From Candidatus Woesearchaeota archaeon (GTDB lineage Archaea; Nanobdellota; Nanobdellia; Woesearchaeales; SM23-78), in contig JAHWIP010000062.1 in assembly GCA_019322375.1 (NCBI GenBank), positions 1-9,863 of the forward strand: 9,863 bases of DNA. Direction: 5' to 3'. Position numbers and translations under genes: made by a program. Of the stretch, positions 1 through 4,645 are shown piece by piece. Position 1 is the stretch's first letter, and each line of letters begins with the position of its first letter. The notes below the pieces were generated by a model, which was not told where the DNA came from, made no database searches, and saw nothing but the letters and a program-made list of their open reading frames with translations.

Positions 1-33
1 AAAACCCTATAAATCAAGAGAAGAGGTGTTTTT

Positions 34-222
34 ATGCATGAACTAGGCTCTGGCTTTGCAGCAGGCATGATTATTGGTCTTATCATCGGGCTTTCTGGCG
101 GCAAGACTCAGAAGCCCTGGAATTTGATGGATGACAAAGAAAAAAAACTCAGAGTGTCTGTTTCAATCATATTGGTTGCTCTCTTAATAGCCTGCTTTAT
201 CATGCTGGTGGTGGTTAAGTAA
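34..222 (+). CDS. Small two-helix membrane protein, unknown function
   Basis: A 62-residue protein that I do not recognise. Residues about 6-21 form a Gly/Ile-rich hydrophobic segment (GFAAGMIIGLIIGLSGG), followed by a short charged stretch (MDDKEKKLR, about 32-40) and a second strongly hydrophobic helix at about 41-61 that ends in a single Lys. This suggests a helical hairpin in the cytoplasmic membrane. The start is supported by a good Shine-Dalgarno sequence, GAGGTG, about six bases before the ATG. The gene stands upstream of the tRNA-Trp gene on the same strand, but that tRNA has its own TATA box, so a functional link is unlikely. Small proteins of this kind are common in DPANN genomes and function cannot be inferred. 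Confidence 0.7.
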   Translation: MHELGSGFAAGMIIGLIIGLSGGKTQKPWNLMDDKEKKLRVSVSIILVALLIACFIMLVVVK

Positions 223-238
223 GAATTTAATAGTAAGC

Positions 239-246
239 TTTAAATA
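239..246 (+). promoter_or_regulatory. TATA box of the tRNA-Trp gene
   Basis: The sequence TTTAAATA is centred about 30 bases before the first base of the mature tRNA at 273, the spacing expected for an archaeal tRNA promoter with a very short 5' leader. Confidence 0.55.
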
Positions 247-287
247 AGCTCATTCTCCTCTAATAGATTGTCGGGGACGTAGTATAA

Positions 288-316
288 ACCTCTTGGAAGC
301 TCCAAGAAGGGTACAT
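288..316 (+). other. tRNA-Trp intron 1 (29 nt, D-loop, about 15/16)
   Basis: BHB reading: exon bases GTAT (282-285) pair with intron bases GTAC (311-314) as the 4-bp central helix. The 5' bulge is A286 A287|A288 and the 3' bulge A315 T316|C317. The inner helix is CCT-CTTGGA (289-297) against TCCAAG-A-AGG (301-310), with A307 bulged and loop AGC. Cutting after the second bulge base joins A287 to C317 and creates the normal D-loop start AACCTGG. An outer helix is hardly visible, so this is a relaxed BHB. Confidence 0.65.
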
Positions 317-324
317 CCTGGCTA

Positions 325-356
325 GAGGGAAGGGAGTAAAACACCCTTTTTGTTTA
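325..356 (+). other. tRNA-Trp intron 2 (about 32 nt, D-arm near 21/22)
   Basis: This intron is inferred mainly from what the mature tRNA needs between CCTGGCTA (317-324) and the anticodon stem at 362. It contains a strong hairpin, AAGGG (330-334) with CCCTT (344-348), extended by three G-U pairs. The exact register is ambiguous because TA at 323-324 repeats at 355-356, so several cut positions give the same product. I could not find a clean 4-bp central helix with two 3-nt bulges. The edges may be off by a few bases. Confidence 0.45.
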
Positions 357-372
357 AAATGGATGGCTCCAG

Positions 373-453
373 GCTTTGGAGCGATGAGCTGCAGAAACCC
401 TGTGGCTATGATTAAACCATTGGTCTGTTGAAGCCTTTCGCTTCAAGGAAGAG
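373..453 (+). other. tRNA-Trp intron 3 (81 nt, canonical 37/38)
   Basis: The intron sits at the canonical archaeal position, one base 3' of the anticodon. BHB: outer helix is the anticodon stem (362-366/455-459); central helix CTCC (367-370) against GAAG (448-451) with one C-A mismatch; 5' bulge A371 G372|G373; 3' bulge A452 G453|A454. The inner helix pairs CTTTGGAGC (374-382) with GCTTCAAG (440-447), one T bulged. A further hairpin, GCTGCAG (388-394) with CTGTGGC (400-406), lies in the loop. I see no convincing C/D boxes, unlike the guide-RNA-containing tRNA-Trp introns of some euryarchaea. Confidence 0.75.
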
Positions 454-468
454 ACCATCAGATCTGGG

Positions 469-496
469 AGAGCGCAAGGGAGCAGCGCTTCAGAAA
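469..496 (+). other. tRNA-Trp intron 4 (28 nt, T-arm 53/54)
   Basis: This is a clean BHB. The central helix is TCTG (463-466) with CAGA (491-494). The 5' bulge is G467 G468|A469 and the 3' bulge A495 A496|T497. The inner helix is GAGCGC (470-475) with GCGCTT (485-490), loop at 476-484. A short outer helix pairs G461 A462 with T498 C499. Cutting after the second bulge base joins CTGGG directly to TTCGAATCCCAG and restores a perfect T-arm, which independently confirms both splice sites. Confidence 0.85.
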
Positions 497-1170
497 TTCG
501 AATCCCAGCGTCCCCACTCTTGCTCCCATTTTCTAATATTCCTTAAATTATTAGAACCTATCAACTCAAAGAAACGTGTTGTATTTTTGTGTCTAACAAC
601 AACATCGTATCCTGTGTTTCCAAATCTATCTCCCTTCTTGCATAAAAAAGCAGGGATTCCTAACAATATCAAAGAATCTCTTAAATCTTCTGCAAAAGAC
701 AAGAATTTAGTACATATTTTAACTAAGACATAATAATATTCACTATCTTTTTTTCTATCAATTTGATGGGTTACGCATCCATCCGTATCAAAAAGGCCTC
801 TAATAAATGAAATAAGAAGTTGTTCATCCTCCTTAATATACTTTGGAATAGACAAATTGGTTTTAGGACTTAAAGGAATTAAAAGTACTCGATAAAAATA
901 GTCAACCAGTTCCTTTGAATAAACATACAACTCCAAATAATCTTTTTTAGGATATTCTAATAACTTCGGAATAACATTAAAGTTCCTTATGAACAATTTT
1001 TTTACATAATATAAATAATTCCTATCTTTTGATAGACTGCCACAAACCTTAATAACATGAGTATAATTGTGCTTATTTTTCATATACCCATCTCCCATCA
1101 TAATGCCAACTATTTCTGCGAGTTCTGGAGTTAATTTTGGTTTCATCCCACCTAGAGTTGATGAAAGCAT
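490..1170 (-). CDS. LAGLIDADG homing endonuclease
   Basis: A 226-residue protein with two LAGLIDADG-type motifs: AEIVGIMMGDGYM at about 18-30 (catalytic Asp27) and LISFIRGLFDTDGCV at about 119-133 (catalytic Asp130). It is therefore a monomeric two-repeat enzyme expected to make a site-specific double-strand break in a long DNA target and so spread its own gene. The sequence between and after the motifs (YVKKLF, KDYLELYVYSKEL, FELIGSNNLR) is typical of archaeal intron-type members. Two starts are possible. ATG 1170 lies about 26 nt after a TATA box, fitting a leaderless message. ATG 1146 (MKPKLTPEL) follows AGGTGG at a very short spacing and lies nearer the usual family start. The last eight residues (WGRWDSNF) are read from the antisense of the tRNA-Trp 3' exon and intron 4, so the normal protein core probably ends before them. 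Confidence 0.9.
   Translation of the reverse strand: MLSSTLGGMKPKLTPELAEIVGIMMGDGYMKNKHNYTHVIKVCGSLSKDRNYLYYVKKLFIRNFNVIPKLLEYPKKDYLELYVYSKELVDYFYRVLLIPLSPKTNLSIPKYIKEDEQLLISFIRGLFDTDGCVTHQIDRKKDSEYYYVLVKICTKFLSFAEDLRDSLILLGIPAFLCKKGDRFGNTGYDVVVRHKNTTRFFELIGSNNLRNIRKWEQEWGRWDSNF
509..532 (+). repeat. Direct repeat, left copy (tRNA-Trp 3' end and flank)
   Basis: The acceptor 3' strand plus discriminator, CGTCCCCA, continues into CTC-TTGCTC-CC-ATTTT. A copy identical at 20 of 24 positions lies at 1257-1280. The two copies bracket the homing endonuclease gene. The A/T-rich run after 528 may also help end tRNA transcription. Confidence 0.65.
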
Positions 1171-1190
1171 AAATTAACGAAAGAACGAGC

Positions 1191-1198
1191 ATATATAA
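1191..1198 (-). promoter_or_regulatory. TATA box of the homing endonuclease gene
   Basis: On the minus strand this reads TTATATAT, centred about 26 nt before ATG 1170, which predicts transcription starting at or beside that codon. The element is nearly self-complementary and could also act on the plus strand. Confidence 0.5.
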
Positions 1199-1203
1199 GG
1201 TTC

Positions 1204-1259
1204 ACGGGGAGATGTCCAGTGAAGCACGAAAAAAATACGAATTCTGAAAGTCTCTCCGT
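1204..1259. other. 9-bp stem-loop between the endonuclease gene and the right repeat
   Basis: ACGGGGAGA (1204-1212) pairs with TCTCTCCGT (1251-1259) through nine pairs, one of them G-U. The 38-nt loop holds an A-rich run and CTGA (1244-1247). The stem's right arm runs straight into the second CGTCCCCA. It may be a degenerate remnant of a tRNA-like end, an element-boundary structure or a small RNA. I cannot assign it. Confidence 0.45.
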
Positions 1260-1280
1260 CCCCATCCTTGCTCTTATTTT
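1257..1280 (+). repeat. Direct repeat, right copy (tRNA-Trp 3' end-like)
   Basis: CGTCCCCA followed by TCC-TTGCTC-TT-ATTTT matches 509-532 at 20 of 24 positions. No intact tRNA body precedes this copy: there is no TTCGAAT T-loop or matching T-stem in front of it. It is best read as a duplicated tRNA 3' end rather than a second tRNA gene. Confidence 0.65.
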
Positions 1281-1288
1281 AATAATAA

Positions 1289-1307
1289 AAATAAAATAGT
1301 TTTATTT
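1289..1307 (-). terminator. Possible terminator hairpin of the 1302-1850 gene
   Basis: AAATAAAA (1289-1296) and TTTTATTT (1300-1307) form a perfect 8-bp inverted repeat with loop TAG, overlapping the minus-strand stop codon. The minus-strand sequence beyond it is T-rich, as expected for archaeal termination. The stem is all A-T and weak, so the T-rich run may matter more than the hairpin. Confidence 0.35.
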
Positions 1308-1850
1308 AATATACACTGGCAGGGGTTCTACTAAAATTCTTACATGATCTCCTAAGTTACCAACCATTGCAGTTTCTCCGTGTCGGTCTTTGTTAATAAA
1401 ATGTCCTCTTTTATTAATAAAAAAGGAGATGTAAAATAGGTCTTTTGGGTCAATCAAATTTCCTTCTTTATCTCTATGATTGTATTTCTGGTCATGGTAA
1501 AGGCCTCTTTCAATTCCGCTTTGACGTCTCTTTAATTCTTCCATTGTTTCTTCTAACGGGTCATATCTTTCTAAATCAGATATACGAAATCTTTTTCCCC
1601 CAACAGAAAAAGAAAGTTCAATTCTGCCAGGAGAAACTGACAATTCTCTGGGGTGGTCGTCAATGGATATCATTAGATAGTCATTTTCATGAAGCTGCTT
1701 ATATTTTTGTGTTGCAGTGTAGTTTCCTAGAATAAATGCTCCAACAGTCAAAGCTGCAGTTGCAAAAACAGTAGGAATAATTTTTTCAATGTTTGCTGCA
1801 GCTAGTTTGTCTTTCAGTGTTTGGTATTTTGTTTTTTGTTTTTGTTCCAT
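1302..1850 (-). CDS. Single-pass membrane protein, unknown function
   Basis: A 182-residue protein starting at MEQKQKTK. The start is fixed by a strong Shine-Dalgarno AGGTGAT four bases before ATG 1850; an in-frame upstream extension to 1964 crosses the promoter and is rejected. Residues 1-18 are basic and polar. A hydrophobic helix follows at about 21-41 (IPTVFATAALTVGAFILGNYT). The rest is a hydrophilic domain of about 140 residues, with basic/acidic helices around the middle (DPLEETMEELKRRQSG) and a C-terminal part rich in beta-type sequence (DLFYISFFINKRGHF, HVRILVEPLPVYIK). I recognise no family. It diverges from the TrmB-like gene and shares its promoter region, so that regulator may control it (inference only). 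Confidence 0.8.
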   Translation of the reverse strand: MEQKQKTKYQTLKDKLAAANIEKIIPTVFATAALTVGAFILGNYTATQKYKQLHENDYLMISIDDHPRELSVSPGRIELSFSVGGKRFRISDLERYDPLEETMEELKRRQSGIERGLYHDQKYNHRDKEGNLIDPKDLFYISFFINKRGHFINKDRHGETAMVGNLGDHVRILVEPLPVYIK

Positions 1851-1888
1851 AATATCACCTTTATTTTTGCTACTGTAATGTAATAACA

Positions 1889-1900
1889 TATATTTAAATA
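1889..1900. promoter_or_regulatory. Shared divergent TATA region
   Basis: TATATTTAAATA contains the perfect palindrome TATTTAAATA (1891-1900). Its centre is about 26 nt before the expected start of a minus transcript near 1869, which leaves a short leader carrying AGGTGAT before ATG 1850. It is about 30 nt before ATG 1927 on the plus strand. One element, or two overlapping ones, could serve both genes. Confidence 0.55.
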
Positions 1901-1926
1901 CTTCCTCCCACCTAGTGGTAAGCAAT

Positions 1927-2667
1927 ATGTATGAACAGCTATTGGAATCAAGCGGGTTAACCAAAAACGAAAGCCTAGCCTACCTAAGCCTGCTAAAACT
2001 AGGAAAAGCCAAGAGCGGGGAAATAGTAAGGGATTCAAAGATATCAGGAGGAAAGATATATGAAACCTTATATAAATTAGTAGACAAAGGACTGGTCAAA
2101 TACATAACAGAAAATAACATTAAGTTCTTTATAGCCAACCATCCAAAAACAATAATTGAGTATGTAAAAGAAAGAGAACGAAATCTTCAAAACATAGAAA
2201 AAGAACTAGGAAGTATAGTACCAAATCTGGAAAACATAAGAAAACTAGATTCAAGAGCAGAAACAGTAGCATTAATCAAAGGATTAAGAGGAGTTGCCAC
2301 TATTGTCTATGATGCCCTGGAAAAAGCACAGAACATAAGCATAATGGGAGTGAGGTCAGGAAAAAACATCAAGTTCAACAACTTCTGGAAAAAATGGCAC
2401 AGACACAGAGTTGCACTAAAGAAAAAAGCAAAAATAATTTTTTCAGATAAAAACACAGACTACTGGCGGCACTTTAAAAAACAAAAATACACACAAGTAA
2501 AGGAAATCCTGCATTTCAGCCCAGGCGCACTCATGATAATAGACAACAACAGCTTTATCTTCTCATATGACAAGGAATTAATATGCATACACATCATATC
2601 AGAATCAATAGCCAAATCATTCAAAGGCTTTTTTGACGAGCTTTGGAACTTTGCTGAAAATAGTTAA
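1927..2667 (+). CDS. TrmB-family transcriptional regulator
   Basis: A 246-residue protein. Residues 1-75 form a TrmB-type winged helix-turn-helix: LTKNESLAYLSLLKLGKAKS, then the recognition-helix region ISGGKIYETLYKLVDKGLVK and the wing YITENNIKFFIA. A short charged helical linker follows (VKERERNLQNIEKEL, about 80-94). The C-terminal half (about 112-246: VALIKGLRGVATIVYDALEKAQ, FNNFWKKWHRHRVALKKKAKIIF, LMIIDNNSFIF) resembles the effector or phospholipase D-like regulatory domain found in many TrmB proteins, without catalytic motifs that I can see. Family members sense sugars or other metabolites, but the ligand here is unknown. GTG 1915 is an alternative start; ATG 1927 is preferred because of TATA spacing and because no Shine-Dalgarno sequence precedes either. 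Codons are notably A-ending compared with several neighbours. Confidence 0.85.
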   Translation: MYEQLLESSGLTKNESLAYLSLLKLGKAKSGEIVRDSKISGGKIYETLYKLVDKGLVKYITENNIKFFIANHPKTIIEYVKERERNLQNIEKELGSIVPNLENIRKLDSRAETVALIKGLRGVATIVYDALEKAQNISIMGVRSGKNIKFNNFWKKWHRHRVALKKKAKIIFSDKNTDYWRHFKKQKYTQVKEILHFSPGALMIIDNNSFIFSYDKELICIHIISESIAKSFKGFFDELWNFAENS

Positions 2668-2680
2668 TTTGTTCAGAAAA

Positions 2681-2690
2681 GTATATAAAT
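2681..2690 (+). promoter_or_regulatory. TATA box of the 2725-3354 gene
   Basis: GTATATAAAT lies in the 57-nt gap after the TrmB-like gene and predicts transcription from about 2712, leaving a leader of roughly 12 nt. Confidence 0.5.
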
Positions 2691-2724
2691 AACCACATTT
2701 TAATTACAGATATAATATTCAAAG

Positions 2725-3354
2725 GTGATTAAAATAGCAAAAAAGGATTTTAATAAGGAACTGGGAAGTTATATTGACAAAAGAAGGGTTAAGGAGCGCT
2801 CTGGCAGAGGCTTTGGGTTTAAGATGTCTTTTGCCAGGAAGAAAACAACTGAAAAAATCCCTGATATTGAGCCTACAGAAGTGCATGTTGAGTACAAGCA
2901 GCCAGGGTTCTTGTCAAAACTGTTCTCTTTTAGAAGAGGCCTGATTAAAGAGGCTTCTACTTCAGAAGAATTATCTCCTGAGGATATGGCTAAGCTCAGA
3001 GCAATGGAGGATGATATAGAAGCCACTGAAAAAGAGATTGTTGAGAAAGAAGAAGAGATGAAAGAAATGAAAGAAGTTGAAGATGAACTCATAGAAAAAA
3101 GAGAGAATCTGTTAACCAAGTTCTTTGGCAAGATAAATATTTTTAAGAGAAGAAGAATGAAAACAGTGGATGTATCTGCAGAAGAACTAGGAGAAGGGCC
3201 TATGCTTGATGAAGACATAGTAGAGACTTTTAAGATAATACATAAATGGCTTGAGCAGTTGCCGCCAGCCAAGAAAAGAAGTTTTAAAGCCAGCAGTGAC
3301 TTCCAAAAGTACAAAGAAGTGCTTGAGAAGTATGGGTTGGTGAGGAAGAGGTAA
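2725..3354 (+). CDS. Highly charged coiled-coil protein, unknown function
   Basis: A 209-residue soluble protein with no membrane helix. The N-terminal third is basic (KRRVKERSGRGFGFKMSFARKK). The centre (about 85-130) is a Glu/Lys-rich coiled coil (EATEKEIVEKEEEMKEMKEV), followed by a basic patch (FFGKINIFKRRRMK). The C-terminal part (about 163-209) looks like a small helical domain: DIVETFKIIHKWLEQLPPAKKRSFKASSDFQKYKEVLEKYGLVRKR. The start is assigned to GTG 2725. That codon lies inside AAAGGTGAT, which resembles a Shine-Dalgarno sequence, but no better start follows closely: the next ATG would delete 33 residues. I recognise no family; lineage-specific proteins of this type are common in DPANN archaea. 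It converges with the GTPase gene with no gap between stop codons. Confidence 0.75.
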   Translation: MIKIAKKDFNKELGSYIDKRRVKERSGRGFGFKMSFARKKTTEKIPDIEPTEVHVEYKQPGFLSKLFSFRRGLIKEASTSEELSPEDMAKLRAMEDDIEATEKEIVEKEEEMKEMKEVEDELIEKRENLLTKFFGKINIFKRRRMKTVDVSAEELGEGPMLDEDIVETFKIIHKWLEQLPPAKKRSFKASSDFQKYKEVLEKYGLVRKR

Positions 3355-4551
3355 TCATTTACTCGTCATCATCTCAATTACATCATTATTATTCAGAGGA
3401 GCATCCTTGGCTACTGGCTGTTTTGTCTTTAGGTTGATTGCTTTTACAAAATTATCTCCTATGTCTGTGTGTACTTTGTATGCAAATTCCAGGGCATTGG
3501 TTCCTTTGGGTATAAGAAAACAATCAGGAAGCACATTGCCGTCTTTGTCTGTTAATTTGCTATTAGCAACTGGATAAACAGCTATGTGTTTTAACAAGTC
3601 AAACACTGCTTTGTTCAGGACTTCCTGCACTCCTGTGCCTCCTTTTGCCAATACATTTGTTTTTAAGAATTCCAAGCCTTTTTTTTGCTTGTCATTTATC
3701 TTGCTCTCATCAACCACCTCAAAGCTTTTTTCTCCAGGAATATATTTTATCATGCCATGCTTATGAGCTTCTTTAAGTGCTAGTTCTGATTCAGAACTGC
3801 AGGCAACTATGATTTCATCTGGAAACTCTTTTACTAACTTATCATAATTTTCTTTTGCTCCAGGAACATCTATCTTATTAGCTGCTATTATCATTGGCTT
3901 TGTTTTTTTTCTTAAATAACCTGCTAGTTTAAACAAGTCTTCATCAACCCATTTAATCACATCATTATCCTTTAACTCTGTTGCTTTGAGTGCAGCATCC
4001 ATTAACTCCTCATCAACTCCCATGCCTGATAACTGCTTTGCAAGCACTTTCTGCACTTGCAAATGCTCCTGCTGAATCTGCCTGGCCAGTTTATCCCAGC
4101 CTTTCTTAAGAACATCATGATACCAGTGGTCAAGTTCTACTTCTAAGAACTTGATATCTTCTGCAGGGTCACAGCTTCCTTTTTCAACAGGCTCTCCTTT
4201 CTCATTAGTACAACCAGCAGCATCAATAACATGAATCAAAGCATCTGCCTGGTTTAAATCATTTAAGAACTGGTTGCCCATGCCTTTGCCTTCATGAGCA
4301 CCAGGAACCAAGCCAGCAACATCAATTAGTTCAACAGGCACAAAGCGATAATTATCAATGCAAAAACCAAGCCTGGGCTTGCACTTAACCTTGAAATCCT
4401 TAGAAACACAAGGCACTTTTACAAATCCCATGCCGTGGTTAGGCTTAATCGTGACAAAAGGATAATTAGCTATCTCTACCTCTGCCAAAGTCATAGCCTT
4501 GAAAAAAGTGCTTTTTCCAACATTAGCCTTGCCCACAACCCCTATAATCAT
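3355..4551 (-). CDS. YchF/OLA1-like TGS-domain GTPase (archaeal type)
   Basis: A 398-residue P-loop GTPase of the Obg-related YchF/OLA1 group (COG0012 type). G1 is GKANVGKST (7-15). G3 is DVAGLVPGAHEGKGMGNQF (77-95), with the switch II sequence typical of this group. G4 is NKID (225-228) and the G5 region is around ACSSES (250-255). A helical insertion spans about 135-215. The TGS domain occupies roughly 322-398 (DCFLIPKGTNALEFAYKVHTD, ending NNNDVIEMM). Family members associate with ribosomes or translation. Bacterial and human YchF/OLA1 carry NxxE at G4 and prefer ATP, whereas the canonical NKxD here predicts GTP. Length is as expected for the family. TTTTTATAAC (4574-4583, minus) lies about 26 nt before ATG 4551 and there is no Shine-Dalgarno sequence, so the message is probably leaderless. 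Confidence 0.92.
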   Translation of the reverse strand: MIIGVVGKANVGKSTFFKAMTLAEVEIANYPFVTIKPNHGMGFVKVPCVSKDFKVKCKPRLGFCIDNYRFVPVELIDVAGLVPGAHEGKGMGNQFLNDLNQADALIHVIDAAGCTNEKGEPVEKGSCDPAEDIKFLEVELDHWYHDVLKKGWDKLARQIQQEHLQVQKVLAKQLSGMGVDEELMDAALKATELKDNDVIKWVDEDLFKLAGYLRKKTKPMIIAANKIDVPGAKENYDKLVKEFPDEIIVACSSESELALKEAHKHGMIKYIPGEKSFEVVDESKINDKQKKGLEFLKTNVLAKGGTGVQEVLNKAVFDLLKHIAVYPVANSKLTDKDGNVLPDCFLIPKGTNALEFAYKVHTDIGDNFVKAINLKTKQPVAKDAPLNNNDVIEMMTSK

Positions 4552-4573
4552 GCTAAAAAGGGAATTCTAAGGG

Positions 4574-4583
4574 TTATAAAAAG
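4574..4583 (-). promoter_or_regulatory. TATA box of the YchF-like GTPase gene
   Basis: On the minus strand this reads TTTTTATAAC, centred about 27 nt before ATG 4551, which predicts a leaderless transcript. Confidence 0.5.
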
Positions 4584-4598
4584 TTTATTATCAAAAAC

Positions 4599-4607
4599 TT
4601 TATATAT
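4599..4607 (+). promoter_or_regulatory. TATA box of the 4646-5194 gene
   Basis: TTTATATAT predicts transcription from about 4629, leaving a short leader with AGAGG at 4631-4635 before ATG 4646. Confidence 0.45.
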
Positions 4608-4645
4608 CAATAATTAATATATGTATCCTAAGAGGAAAAAAGAGG

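Larger units (their letters stand above)
273..516 (+). tRNA. tRNA-Trp (anticodon CCA), interrupted by four introns
   Basis: The acceptor strands GGGGACG (273-279) and CGTCCCC (509-515) pair perfectly and are followed by discriminator A516; CCA is not encoded. The anticodon stem is GATGG (362-366) with CCATC (455-459), around the loop C-T-CCA-G (367-372) plus A454, so the anticodon at 369-371 is CCA. The T-stem is CTGGG (464-468) with CCCAG (504-508), and the T-loop is TTCGAAT (497-503). The D-loop is assembled from A286 A287 plus CCTGGCTA (317-324), a normal archaeal D-loop with G18G19. Removing four introns (288-316, about 325-356, 373-453, 469-496) gives a regular 74-nt tRNA with a 4-nt variable loop. 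The weak point is the D-stem, GTAT against AAAT, which has an A-A mismatch and a G-U pair. Tryptophan identity (CCA, G1-C72, A73) is internally consistent. The 3' end overlaps the antisense homing endonuclease gene. Confidence 0.85.

Noticed and set aside
311..314. GTAC as the true 3' half of the tRNA-Trp D-stem
   Set aside because: It pairs well with GTAT, but it leaves a 25-nt D-loop and no way to reach the anticodon stem through a BHB. Using it as an intron partner restores a normal D-loop instead.
388..410. Resemblance to an RNase P RNA core (GCAGAAACCC...GGCTATGA)
   Set aside because: No GAGGAAAGTCC-type partner exists and the terminal pairing fits a tRNA acceptor stem; the region falls inside the 37/38 intron.
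476..486. Resemblance to SRP RNA helix 8 (AAGGGAGCAGC)
   Set aside because: The match is short, the flanking tetraloop stem does not pair as in SRP RNA, and the same bases form the inner hairpin of a well-defined BHB intron in the tRNA-Trp T-arm.
273..516. Group I intron in the tRNA
   Set aside because: I see no P7/P3 core sequences or G-binding site, while BHB geometry explains at least three of the four junctions.
428..733. Plus-strand open frame over the tRNA 3' half and antisense to the endonuclease
   Set aside because: It starts inside the tRNA intron, has no ribosome binding site, and is the shadow of the well-supported minus-strand LAGLIDADG gene.
1204..1259. C/D box small RNA
   Set aside because: A CTGA is present near the 3' stem, but no acceptable box C (RTGATGA) follows the 5' stem, and internal C'/D' spacing is wrong.
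1445..1735. Plus-strand open frame inside 1302-1850
   Set aside because: Its composition is that of a reverse-strand shadow, and the minus-strand gene has a strong Shine-Dalgarno sequence and a coherent membrane-protein layout.
2769..3314. Long minus-strand open frame of 181 codons opposite the coiled-coil gene
   Set aside because: It is a serine-rich low-complexity translation produced by reading the Glu/Lys-rich coiled coil backwards; it has no start signal of its own.
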